From assembly GCA_902806575.1 (NCBI GenBank), contig CADCXD010000009.1:2232001-2296000 (forward strand): a stretch of 64,000 bases of DNA, in the 5' to 3' direction. The number at the start of each line of letters is the position of its first letter. Position 1 is the stretch's first letter. Positions 12,570 to 24,787 of this stretch are shown here, in pieces. The notes beneath the pieces were generated by a model. That model saw only the letters and a program-made list of their open reading frames with translations, did no database searches and was not told where the DNA came from. This stretch comes from Jackrogersella multiformis. Lineage: Eukaryota > Ascomycota > Sordariomycetes > Xylariales > Hypoxylaceae. Made by a program: the position numbers and the translations under genes.

Positions 12570-13273
12570 GCAAACACGGCTCTCCAGTCTAAATCTCAGA
12601 AAATTGGCTAATGAAACAAACCTTCCTGAGCATCCATTATATGTAAAGAGCTCTCCAGCTTCCCGTCGAACACTCATATATCACCTGCTGGACGCCCAAA
12701 TGCATATGCATAGACCTCTACATCCGATCATCGATAAGCTCTCCTATCGTTGTCTATCGTGTGGAGGGCCGAACTTGGCGGCAGGATGGCACGGCCATGT
12801 AGGGAGTTCGGTTTACCATCATTTAGTATGGATATTTGGGTAGTAGTATGCACCTCGAAGCGCGAAGTCCTACACCATGATAAGATTCAGCTCTATAATC
12901 CAAGCTCCTAAGCCAAACCCGACAACATTTATTTCGTCATTTTTAGTTGCTACGGAAATAACGAACAGGATGTGTCCGTGGAGTCGTAACTGTCAGTCCT
13001 GCATGATCTATTCATCGCATCTTATCTCTAAGGATACTGCGTAAGATGGCTAAGATGATGAAATCATACATTCAATGGGATTTTCATTCTCTGAGGTACT
13101 AAAGACTCAAATAGGTACTTATAAGATCAAATTAGCCCCTATAGTCATAGTTGGGCCTCCTAGTTGTGATATTCACGCACCTCTTTGCATATTTCGGGCT
13201 CGTTTCTCGAGCTTGTTCACTACCGCCAGACTATTACTATCAATAAGATTTCCCTAACAAGAGTTCCACCGTC
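12570..13273. promoter_or_regulatory. Upstream region of the HR-PKS
   Basis: This 0.7-kb spacer contains the PKS promoter and leader. An upstream out-of-frame ATG at 13185 opens a 66-codon frame that overlaps the PKS start. No CGG-N-CCG site for the adjacent Zn2Cys6 regulator was identified with confidence. Confidence 0.4.
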
Positions 13274-16200
13274 ATGGAGACGCAGTACCAACTCAATGGA
13301 ACTTCTCATGGAAACAGGAACAACGGCGTTTGTCTACCGAATCCTACTGATTGCATCAATGACAGCGCTATGGCAAACGAAATAAATGGGACGGCTACCC
13401 ATGTTAAAAGTTCCGTCAGAGGCCATACCCAAGATCCCATTGCTATTATTGGCATTGCATGCCGTTTACCTGGGCACTGTAGCACAGCCAAACAGTTCTG
13501 GGACTTCATGATACAAGGCGGAGTAGCCAAGAATGAGCCTCCGGAGACTCGTTTTAGTCTTGCTGGACACTATGATGGATCTCAAAAACCGTATACCATG
13601 AAAACGCCAGGAGCAATGTTCATGGAGGACGTCGACCCGGCAGATTTCGATGCTCATTTTTTTAACGTCAATCATGCGGAGGCTAGTTCCATGGATCCAC
13701 AACAGAGGAACTTGATGGAGGTAACTTATGAGTGTCTTGAAAATGCTGGCGTGCCCATGGAAACATTGAGTGGCCAACGCGTTGGGTGTCTCGTGGGCAC
13801 GAACTCTGGTGGTGAGTGATGTTCAGCTTGACGCTGTATATGTTACTAATAGTCTTCAGATTACTACGATATGTCATGCAGAGACCCTGAAAACCGGATG
13901 CCGTCTCCAACCATGGGCCCTAACCGAGCTTTTCATAGCAACCGTATCAGTCATTTCCTTAACGTGCATGGTCCAAGGTAAGTCATTCTGTCCACCTCTG
14001 AACTATAACTCAATCCAACGAAGTTCGAAATTTAACTGGACCCCCTAGCATCTCTCTCGACACTGCGTGCTCAAGCACACTGACAGCTCTTGACATGGCT
14101 TGCCTTTACCTTCAGAGCAACCAAGTGGACGCGATGCTGGTCGGCGGCACAAACATGTATTTCAGCCCCGAGAGGAACCAAGATATGAGCTCGATGCGCC
14201 TTACAGCTTCTGCAACTGGGAAATGCCATGTATTCGACAGCGAGGCAGACGGGTATGTCGCAGCTGAAGCAATAAACATGGTCTTTCTGAAACGGCTGGA
14301 AGACGCTGTCGAGTGCGGAGATCCCATCCGGGCTGTCATTCGTGGCACCTCGACTAACAGCGCTGGAAAGACGCCTGGTATAGCTACGCCCAATGCTAAA
14401 GCACAGGCTGCGGCCATCAGAGCTGCGTATGCCAATGCTGGTATCCCCGAATCGGAATTTTCTGACACGGGATACCTCGAGTGCCATGGTACCGGCACCC
14501 GAGTCGGAGACCCTATCGAGGTGGAGGCTGTAGCATCTGTTTTTGCGAAGGATAGAGCCCCTAATAAGCCCCTGATAATTGGCTCGGCGAAAAGTAACGT
14601 TGGTCATTCAGAGGCTGCAGCTGGTCTCTCGGGCTTGATCAAAGCAGTGCTGGCTATTGAAAACGAAACGATTCCCGGAACAGCCACTTTCACTACCCCT
14701 AATCCAAACATCGACTTGGAAAAATCCAGAGTAAGAGTCACAAGCAGCTCAATTGCCTGGCCACAATATTCTAAGCTTCGTGCCAGTATCAATTCATTTG
14801 GTTTTGGAGGTGCGAATGCACACGCGGTCATCGAGTCTCCTGAATACCTACTTGGTAAATCAGCAGCAAAATACAGATCGTCGTATCTGACGAACGGTAG
14901 ATCATCCAATGAAATTCTTGATGATGATATAGACATTCCATCACGTTCCAAGGATGATTCGAAACCAATGCTTGTCGTTCTATCAGCAAATGACGAGGAA
15001 TCCCTCAAAGGCTCTATCCAGACCCTCTCAGCTCACTTGGTAAAGCCGGGAGTTCGTGTTGCCTTGAACGATTTGGCATACACTCTTTCAGAACGCCGAA
15101 CTCGACTTTATCACACAGCCTATAGTATTCAGACTAACACTCAGATTTCACCAGAAAGCTTTGTTATGGGGAAAAAGTCCGGCCACGGGATACGAGTTGG
15201 GTTCGTGTTTACTGGTCAAGGCGCACAATGGCCAACGATGGGAAAAGCCTTGCTTCATTTATTCCCTCGTGCCAAGCAGATCGTGGAATCCCTAGATACT
15301 GTCCTGGCGGCGCTCCCAGAGCCCCCGTCATGGACATTGGTCGCAGAGCTGACAGAGGAGCGTGACGCTGCTGTCCTTCGGGAGCCCGAATTTTCTCAAC
15401 CTCTTGTCACTGCGCTACAGCTGGCGTACCTCGGAGTTCTTGCCGACTGGGGGATAGCGCCCGTGGCAGTTGCCGGACATTCATCTGGCGAGATTGCTGC
15501 GGCAGTTGCCGCTGGATACCTCAGCGCCGGAGAAGCAATCAAGATCGCCTTCTTTCGCGGCCAGGCTGCAAAACAGTTGCCGCCCAAGCAGGCCCTTGGC
15601 ATGCTGGCGGTGGGAATAAGCGCCGAGGATCTTGAAAGATATATAGACACTGACGACGACCATGTTCAGATCGCTTGCTTCAACAGTCCGCGAAGTCTAA
15701 CACTTTCCGGGACCTTGCAGGCATTAGAGCGGCTAAGGGGAAAACTGCAGAGCGACAGCCATTTTGCGCGTATGCTGCAAGTTGACTTCGCCTACCATTC
15801 TAAGTTCATGGTCCCGATTGGAAATCTCTATGCGGAGATGCTACAAAGCCATTGCAACGTCGCCCCTGAGAAACATGGCACGGTAGCGATGTTTTCTTCC
15901 GTATACGGTACCCAGCTAAAGGAACTGACAGAAGCGGCATATTGGGTTCAAAACATGACCTCGGAAGTCTGCTTTGATCGGGCGGTCGCATCTATGCTCG
16001 AGGCTGAGGACGGCGCAAATTTTCTCGTTGAAATTGGTCCTTCAAATACACTCGCCGGCCCCATCGCACAGATTTTCGAGAGCGCCTCACATATAGGGGC
16101 GCAACCATCTTATGTTCCAGCTGCCAAGAGAGGTCCAGAAACATTACTGACGCTATACAATGTAGCAGGCAGGGTCTTTGGGGCAGGAGGGACTGTCAAC

Positions 16201-19200
16201 CTAGCCTCAGTTAATGAGTATATCACCCAAGATAAATCGCCGTCGATTCTCATTGACCTCCCGAACTATTCATGGAACCACACGAAAAAATACTGGCATG
16301 AGAGCTTGACTAGTAAAGACTGGCGGTACCGACCGTTTATCAGACATGACCTCCTAGGCACCAAGGTTCTGGGCACCCCATGGAATTCACCGATTTGGAA
16401 GAATATACTAAGACTCAGTGACAGCCCCTGGCTTAAGGATCATCAAATCGGTAACGAGGTAGTATTCCCAGGCACGGGTTATCTGTCCATGGCGATCGAG
16501 GCGATCTACCAGTCGGCTTATATGACGACCTGGACGAGAGAAGAGCCGAAGAACTATAGGTATCGGTTGAGAGATATCAAGTACCCAAGAGCTCTTGTCC
16601 TAGAAGAAGCCGAGGGTACAATGATCACGCTCAGTCTGACAGCAGTCCCTGGTTCTGCCAGTTGGCACAAATTCAACGTATCTTCAATGAAGAATGATAG
16701 TTGGAATGACCACGCTTCTGGCTTCATATGTATAGAGACGGACTTCTTGCAGTCCAAAGCTCCAGACAGCTCTATCGCCCCTCTCAAATATCTAGCGTCG
16801 ACTCAGATTTGGTACAAACGCATGCGGGATAATGGGTTTGACTTTGGGCCATCTTTTCAGAAGCATATGACCATGGAATACACGCTAGGCCATCGCGGAG
16901 GAAGATCAGTAGTATCACTGGAGCCCCCTTCTTCACTCTGGCCGCAATCCTCCTACCCAATGCACCCTGCATGCATGGACGGATGTTTCCAGACGGTGAC
17001 TCCTTCGATGTGGGAAGGCGATCATAGTAGTATCAATGCAGCTCTTGTCCCATTTCAGATTGACAGTGTTGTTTTACCTGCGAGACCCCATCAGCCTAAG
17101 GAAGCAATATCCGTGGCTCGGTGCGACTACGCCGGAGTTGGGAGAAGGGACGTAGCGAAGAACTACTCTTCTTCCTGTACCATTTACCACCCAGAAGATG
17201 GGAGTTTGTTGCTGGAGATGAGAGGGCTGCGATATACCGAGTTGGACTATAAGGAGGCAATTCTCTCCCACACCTACACGCAGCTGACGTGGGATGCCGA
17301 TATCACGCTACTCTCAGAACCAGGTTTCGCCGATTTGATAACTAAGGCCGTGTCATTGCCTAACAGTGACCTTACTGAGAGAACGACGTCTGCTGCCCAA
17401 AGGTTCATCGACTTAGCTGCACACAAGAATCCAAACCTCAGCATCCTCGAAGTCAACCTCGACCCAGAAGACACGTCGAGCTTATGGCTAGAGAGGAGCG
17501 TGTTAGAGAGCCCAGCCCGCGCAGCTTTCACTCAATACACCTTCATTTCAAGCAACGAAAATCAGGTGGTCGCTTTGCAAGAAGCGTACGCTAATATGTT
17601 GCACACTGAGTTTACCGTATTCGATTTCACGAATTCCGCAACGACACTAGAGAAGAAGGTTGACCTAGCTATAGTCAAGCTACCATTGAATCCACCTGTA
17701 GGGCTAGAATTGGTATTGAAAGCAGTTCGAAGCTGCCTGGCAGCGAAAGGACTTGCCTTGGTACTCAACCCTAGCGAGTCCCTCGACTCACTCGAAGCCA
17801 ACGTCACTCAGTCCGAGTTTGGGAAGATTTTCTGCTCAAGGTCACTAGCATTAGCCTATGCAAACGCCCCCATAGAAAACCCCCTATCACAAGATCTTCA
17901 CTTATTCAAATTTACTAACAACGACACCGGAGAGCTCGACGGTGCATTATGCAGGTTGTCATGGAATGTAATCCATGCAACTAGTCCCTCACAACTCACG
18001 CAAGGCAGTAAAGTCCTCATCATTGACGAACTAGAAGGTCACATTATGTCAGAAGTCAACCAGCAGCAATGGAACGCGCTACAACAACTAATTGAGAGGA
18101 AATGTGACATACTTTGGGTTACTAGAGGCGCGCAGATGTCAGTATTTGATCCCACAAAAGCCGTCATTAATGGCATATTCAGGGTCATTCGGAATGAAGA
18201 ACCCCTTCTCAACCTTACCAACCTGGACGTGGAACATGCTTCGGGAGATACCACTGTCTGGGCTATCGACACGTGCCTGAAGATGTTCAGCGATGTCAGG
18301 ACAGGTAAGACAAGGGTGGAAAGCGAGTTCGTCGAGCGTGGCGGCATTATCCACGTTAGTCGCGTGTTTGCCGACTCGCCCCTTAATCGAGCCAAAGAAG
18401 AGGATGTCATAGGCAGACCGGCTGAGATACTAGACATACACAACTCAGAAACCACTATCAGACTAAGGGCAGAACGCGTTGGAAACATCAACTCCCTTCA
18501 GTACACCGAAGCAGCCCCTGAGCCCCTACCCCTAGAGGAGAATTGCGTCGAAATAGAGGTTGTAGCATCCGGCGTCAATCTCAAAGAAGTTCTAGTTACG
18601 ATAGGGATCGTCCCAGAAAATGAGCACCTCCTTGGAGGTGAAGGTAGCGGCGTGATCACACGCGTAGCTCCCGGAGTGACAGCTTTCAAAACAGGCCAGC
18701 GAGTTGCCTTCTTTGGGAAGGGGTCCTTTGGAAACCGAGTCCAGACAAAGGTCCAGGCTGCGCATGCGATTCCCGACTCCATGAGCTTCGAAGAGGCAGC
18801 TACCATACCTTGCATCTTCATGACATCGATGTACTCCCTTTTCCGTCTTGCGCGGGTTAAAAGGGGGGACCGTGTCCTAATTCACTCCGCTTCAGGGGGT
18901 GTTGGCATATCAGCTATTCAACTCTGTCAACATGCTGGTGCCATAGTAAGTCCCCCTTCAATATCTCTATTTACATGTCTCTTGTTGTCCCTGCGATTAT
19001 TTTGACACCAAGGCAGGTATACGCAACGGTGGGAACCCAAGAAAAACGCGAATTCCTAAAATCCAGATTCGGGATTCCCGACGAGCGCATCTTTTCTTCT
19101 CGCACCGCTGCTTTTGGAAACCAAATTCTAGAACATACCGGTGGCAAAGGAGTTGACATTATTCTGAACTCGCTGACTGGGAACTTGCTGGACGAATCGT

Positions 19201-20789
19201 GGCGCATCATCGCCGACGGGGGCACCATGATCGAGATCGGGAAAAAGGACATACTAGACCGGAACACGCTCTCCATGGAGCCTTTCGGCCGCAATGCCTC
19301 GTTCCGGGCCTTTGACCTATCGCATAAAGAAATAACCGACGATACAATAGCGAGGTATTGTTGTCCCTATACAGAGAAACACTTTGCGGCAGTCGGCTAA
19401 CACATTAACAGCCTCCTTTCGGAAATCTTCAAGTTGATGAGGGAGGGTCACCTCAAGCCCATTTCACCAATGCATTTGTTCTCGTTTTCCGACATCCCTG
19501 CGGCCTTCCGGCTTATTCGCAGCGGGAAGCATATAGGAAAGCTGGTCATAAGCGATGGTCAGAACAGCAAAGTGCAGGTACCTGTACGTCCCGCACCTCG
19601 TCATATGAAGCTTCGGGGTGACGTGTGCTATCTAGTCGTTGGAGGACTCAGGGGCCTTTGTGCTAGTCTAGTAACCTACCTAGCTAAAAACGGTGCTCAT
19701 CATCTGGGCGTGGTATCGCGAAGTGGGCACGACGATGACAGATCCCAAAAATTAATCAACGATATTCGTGCCCTCGGGTGCCACATCGACTTGATTCAAG
19801 GGGACATAACGTCAATAACGGACGTGAGAAGGGTCTTCCAGAGTACTGATGTTCCTATTGGTGGCATTATCCAGGGCGCCATGGTTCTTCGCGTAAGTGA
19901 TTTTAACTAACAACTACCTCTCTGAAGTGAATCCTAACAAGTTCAACAGGATCGCATATTCGCCTCCATGACCGTAGAGGCATACCATGCCACCTTGGCT
20001 TGCAAGGTGCAAGGGACCTGGAATCTCCACAACGTCGCAATCGAGAAAGGTCTCGACCTAGACTTCTTCGTCATGCTATCGAGCATCTCAGGGCTCTGCG
20101 GCAGCAAAGGCCAAGCCAATTACGCTGCTGGCAATGCCTTCCTCGACGCATTCGCTTCGTATCGGCAGGGTCTCGGTCTGCGGGCATGCTCGATAGACTT
20201 AGGAGTCATCGAAGACGTCGGATATATAGCGGAGCACGAGAAGCTGCAAGAAAGATACGACGCCGCATTCTGGGATACGATAAATGAGCAGGTCTTGCAG
20301 AGGATGCTTAATTCCGCGATTCAGCAACAGCATCCAACCCCTATCAACGCCAAAAGCGCAGCTCACATGATCACGGGAATCCATGTGCCGCAGCCGGAGG
20401 ACTCGCCTCTCCTCCGCGATGCTAGGTTTGCCGGGCTGTACTTAGCAGGGGATGCGAATAACCGGAAGGCGAACCGCAACAGCCCTAAGGACGTTCAGGC
20501 TATCCTGGCCATGATACACTCCAAGGCCGAGGCGAGGTCCGTTCTTGAGCTGACTGTCGAAGTACTAACCAAATACTTCATCAAGAACCTAAGGTTGTCT
20601 GAATCGCTAGACGCCACCAGACCGCTGTCTACGTATGGCATCGACTCCCTAGCGGCTGTCGAGTTTCGAAACTTTGTCAAGATGGAACTCGGTGTCGAAA
20701 TTACGACCTTGGAGCTTGTGCATGCTTCTTCGTTGGTTTCGATTTGTGAGAAGGTGATCTCGCGGGTCTCGCAAAGTGTGATTCCATGA
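13274..20789 (+). CDS. Iterative highly reducing polyketide synthase (KS-AT-DH-[MeT remnant]-ER-KR-ACP)
   Basis: Type I iterative HR-PKS, about 2403 aa. Six exons keep the frame: 13274-13811, 13860-13977, 14049-18945, 19017-19354, 19412-19892 and 19950-20789. KS has the active-site DTACSS (Cys226), CHGTGT (His365) and KSNVGHSE. AT has FTGQGAQW and GHSSG (Ser697). DH has its His in WLKDHQIG (about 1017) and Asp in HPACMDG (about 1196). Residues about 1300-1570 sit where a C-methyltransferase would be but lack the SAM-binding glycine motif. ER has HSASGGVGIS near 1831. KR has an unusual GGLRGLC nucleotide loop near 2040 and a NYAAGN active site (Tyr about 2182). ACP has GIDSL (Ser about 2357). 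There is no thioesterase, reductase or condensation domain. The likely product is a reduced, unmethylated chain. It heads a cluster with a regulator, an RTA1 protein and an SDR. Confidence 0.95.
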
Positions 20790-21121
20790 TATATATGTCG
20801 CGTGCCTGGATTCGTATATACACGCTAGATTATTGGATGTCAAGGTCTCCCAGTATACTCCGCCCTAGGTACTTTTGGCAGTCGTATACATGTGATGCCA
20901 ATTTTACTCCCGAGATTGTATCTTCGGCTCTCGTCTCTCCACAATTTTCTTGAAAGTAGTGACAAGGCGGCTTCCGACGTGTTAGTCGGAAAGGAGAAGT
21001 AGACGGATCTTGAGCTTCGAGTTGACGTATATTGTTTGATGTTATCAACGTGCTTGGGTAATGATCTAGCTGGTCAACCCTAAAGTCCGTTTATAAAGTA
21101 TCTACGGATATCCTACCACTA
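20790..21121. other. Convergent 3' spacer between PKS and regulator
   Basis: This 332-bp stretch lies between two stop codons on opposite strands and presumably holds both 3' ends. No reading frame or structure stands out. Confidence 0.5.
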
Positions 21122-22349
21122 TCACAGCCCATTCATCATCTTCTCTGGCCAATCCAGCCATTTATGCCACTCGTCGTGTAAGTGTAATCGAACACTTTCA
21201 AGCAGCAGCCTGCCAGAATGTCCTATAACCCATATATTTCGGCACAGGTGTAGCGGTATGGTGTAATACGAGAGGATGAACAAAGCTTCCGGCGCTCTCT
21301 CGGATACGAGCCGAAGAAAGTCGGCGTGAATTATTACCGGCCACGCGACTAGAGATAAAAATAGTGAATCGTCCGTTTTCTCCTCCCCGTCAATCCTGTT
21401 TAGAAACCATTGGACTCTATCCAAGGCATCCTTACAAGTCGACTTTTCACCATCGCTCAGTGTCTCCGACTCCTGGATGCATATCTTCAGTTCAGTGGTA
21501 TGTGTCCCCGAGTCTACGAATCCCACAACCCTCATGCTGTCTTTCAACACCGAGCCAATCTTCGACTCGAGCATCATCTGCCACGCATTCGCAGTGGCAG
21601 CTCGTACCCCGCGGTGCAGTTGCATATAATGGGCGAACCGGTCCAAGTAGCTGTGGGTGTCTGCGGATTCTGTCGTTTCGCAGAGAGTGTGCAAGGTCAT
21701 AAGCCAAGCAAATAACAAAATAGCTTTGCAATTTTCGCGATTGACCTTTACCGTTTCGCGGTTGAAGATGCTGAGGGCATGAGTCTGCATGCCGACGGCG
21801 TGGTGCTTATAGAACTGAGCCTTCGCGGGCCGGTGATGGGCGAGATGAAGCGCCGAGAAAGCCAGCATCTCATTCATTAGAAATGGGTAAGATAACGCAA
21901 TTTCAAGGATCATAGTGGGCGACATCGACTTCTCGGGATCCCCGGACGCAGGCGGCAGATCGAAGAAATTGTAGTCAAAACAGTGATGAAAGAGCTCCAT
22001 ATGCACCATGTTGGCGTCTTGGGTGTTTGGGGCTGGCAGAGCAAGAATCATGAGATGATGGAGATGCCTCTGACGGGGTTGGGATAACACCTCCCGGACT
22101 TAGAGACGTCGCCGAGTCTTCTTTCATGTGCGGAAGACATGGCCGCGATAATAGAAACGAGCAATGCCTCGAGCTAATCGCGCAGTTGCCGCAAGCTGGC
22201 CGACTCTCATCGCACTGGTTTTACATTTTTAGGTATGAAATATTGGAGATTATAAATGGTGATCAGGTTAATTAGGTACCTACCTTGATATGTCGGCGTT
22301 TACATTCGGAACACCCTGCGCGCGATTTTCGATGAGAGCGACGAGACAT
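21122..22349 (-). CDS. Zn(2)Cys(6) transcription factor, UPC2/sterol-regulator-like
   Basis: Probable pathway-specific regulator of the adjacent PKS. Three exons, 22349-22284, 22214-22091 and 22032-21122, give 366 aa. The N-terminus MSRRSHRKSRAGCSECKRRHIK runs straight into CDESRPACGNCAISSRHC, a perfect CX2CX6CX6CX2CX6C zinc cluster (Cys 13, 16, 23, 30, 33, 40). The first intron falls exactly between Lys22 and Cys23. A second 58-nt intron (GTGTTA donor, CCAG acceptor) restores the frame into the regulatory domain, which starts near MVHMELFHHC and ends IGHSGRLLLESVRLHL then EWHKWLDWPEKM, typical of UPC2-type fungal regulators. The GTGTTA donor is weak, so that junction is the least certain part; without it the two halves are in different frames. 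It would act in the nucleus on CGG-containing sites. Confidence 0.85.
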
Positions 22350-22824
22350 GCCGACCTCGTGATTAGGCATTTAACACTCCAGAAATCATTAAAAATGGAT
22401 CGACAGATATTTTCAATGCTATGGCGAAAAAGGGCGACGAGAGGGGATTTATCACATGAGAAATTGTGGCGGAGTAGTGGGCGATTTATTTTATTACCTG
22501 TTATTGGTCGTAACGAGTCAGTCGTTAATAGGGGAAAGGTAAAAGGGGTAAGGGCCGGACCTACTTCACCCCTTTGATGTTAATATGACAGGGTCTTCTA
22601 GGGTATACATATATTATACGTGATGCTGGCGGCCCCGTTATAATATTCGAAATTCGGCTGCCTAATTCAGGCGACATCGCTTTCTAATCTACCTATTCTA
22701 GGTATCTAATTATACACAGAAAATATAAAATTTATAAGGTTCTAACAGACACCATGACATCGCTAAGAAGCTCACTATGGGTGGGCTATATGTAATATCC
22801 CGAAGGTAGAGAATGCTATCCTCC
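22350..22824. promoter_or_regulatory. Spacer between regulator and RTA1-like gene
   Basis: AT-rich 475-bp region between two minus-strand genes. It contains the promoter of the Zn2Cys6 gene and the 3' end of the RTA1-like gene. A 95-aa plus-strand frame at 22290-22577 overlaps the first exon of the regulator and looks like chance. Confidence 0.4.
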
Positions 22825-23798
22825 TCACTTAATCATAGACGCCGAGAAGTCCGGGTTATAAAATCTCCCATCCGAAACCCCGTTCTGACCTCTCTCTGCA
22901 AGATGAACTTCCGTCCCGTTCGAGTCCGCTGATTGGACCTCTAGACCCTGCTTAAGATTGTCGGGGTACCACAGCGCGAAGATTACCATGACTGCGAACA
23001 TAGGGACCGAGTCGAATACGTAGGCAGTCCACTCGTTCTGAAGGAAATAACCGTCCTGGCCGGCGGCGAACTCGATGACTCGGAATATGCTTCGGATCAT
23101 GATGAGCACGCTCACGCCGTAGAGCATGTTCATGCTTGCTCTCCAGCCTACGGCGTCGTAGACCGGAGCGGCCACCTTGTGCTTTTGGTATCGAGTCTGG
23201 AAGAGAACGGCGGTGATCATGAACAGGCCGAACATGATGATCTGGATGATTAGGCCACCGACAATTATCTTTTCGCCCGTGGCCGCGTTTTTGCCTGTTG
23301 ACATCAAACCGGCGCCACCGCCCTGTACACAAAAAGAAATAATGTCTCCCAGCACGAACGTTCTCGTCAATAAGGTGACGCGTATAAGTGAATATTGCTC
23401 TCCGTGGATCGCGCGGATGATTCTCCCCAGGACCATGTATATCGACGCGGCGAGGAGGATAGGTGGCAGTAGAATCATGCTGCTCTGAATCATGAACGGC
23501 ATGAGCTTGCTGGTATTGCTGTGCGCTGATGCACGAGCACCGTAACCTATGACTTCCACTTTGCGGCTGTTAGGAGAACCAATCTTCATGTATCAAGAAT
23601 GGAACGTTTTTTGTCTTGAGACTTACTTAAGCCACCGATAACAAACGGCAAGCAGAACCAAAGCCTCGTTTTGTATAAGCGATAGCAGTGAGCCCCGGTG
23701 ACGGCGAGGAACAATATGACGAAGATAACGGCCGCTGGCAGCGAGGGGACATATTTCCATAGGTAATAATTCCCCCTGTACGGTTGGAGTTCGGCCAT
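22825..23798 (-). CDS. RTA1-like seven-helix membrane protein
   Basis: Member of the RTA1/RTM1 family of fungal plasma-membrane proteins, linked in yeasts to resistance to sterol-like toxins and to lipid translocation. Exons 23798-23627 and 23558-22825 are joined by a 68-nt intron (GTAAGT donor, AAAG acceptor; A plus TG gives Met), coding 301 aa. The splice recreates the family block PFVIGGLMEVIGYGARA at the end of helix 2. About seven hydrophobic segments are visible, including LPAAVIFVILFLAV, MLLPPILLAASIYM-type, IIVGGLIIQIIMFGLFMITAV and MFAVMVIFALWYP. GDIISFCVQGGGAG after helix 3 is also typical. The C-terminal tail is short and polar. Its place beside the PKS and the regulator suggests export of, or tolerance to, the cluster product; this is inferred, not shown. 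Confidence 0.87.
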
Positions 23799-24787
23799 GG
23801 TGAAAGTCTAGCTAACGTATGTCGACTCTTAGGAGGTGTGTTTTTGGGATTCGGGCAGTTCTGGCGGTTTGCAACTCAGTTGACTGTAAATACGAGAAGA
23901 AGATACCTATGGAGAGCTTCATCTTTCACATTCGGTAACGAGGCTTCTGGCTATAAATATGAAATTTCTTCCTATCCTATCTTCGTCTAGTATATTTACC
24001 ATATAGCCAGCTATACGCGGATTCTAAGAGGCGGCGCATGGAAAATAGGCTCTCGACTAAAACGACCTGAATCGTAACCGCGTACTAAGCTTCTGCTCTG
24101 TAGTCTTTGCTTGCATTACATAGTAAAGGTTGGTCCATTATGCTGGCAATCCAAACGTATCGTATCCAAGTACGAACCAATAGAAATAATCTCTATACGT
24201 GGGTATCGTTTCGGTGGACCAGCTATGGACTTAGGCCGCCAGGCCCCATGTCCTCCTATTTGGCGATCATCTAACTAGGCCCTACCGAAAATGGAACTGC
24301 CCGGCCAATGAAATCTAGATCTATCCGCGTATTCAACTAGTAGGTAGGTACCTATTCCGCATGTGCTATTTTCATGGTACTCAACGGTGACGATTCATAC
24401 CTACTACACAGGTTTCACATTAGCACTAACTTTACCAAGAAAAATGTAAGGAAATATATAGTTATATATAATTGCTATAATTGCTTCCTCCGTTTTCTAA
24501 CACTGTGCTACCCTAGCAAGAAATATGCCAGTCAGCTCTCCTTATTTTGATAGGTAGTGGAAATAGCTTCAACCACTCAACAAATCTCTCCACAAGTTGC
24601 CTTAATAAGCGAAATAATCGTAACCATAACAGTAGCCAGATGCTCTAGCTTAACATTCTTTTGCCAGACCTTCAAGATGTCATAATCTTACCTAGAATCG
24701 GCAAAAACATCCATCTCATTAATTCAAACTACCTGAGTAGGTAGGTAGGAGGTAGTCAAGCGATCTCCCCCCATCCAAACAGCCCGT
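23799..24787. other. Intergenic spacer, about 1 kb
   Basis: AT-rich, with TAGGTAGGTACCTA motifs at 24341-24355 and 24737-24751. It includes the RTA1-like promoter on one side and the 3' end of the SDR on the other. No gene is supported. Confidence 0.5.

Noticed and set aside
19950..20789. Thioesterase or reductase domain at the PKS C-terminus
   Set aside because: The sequence ends about 45 residues after the ACP serine, so there is no space for a release domain.
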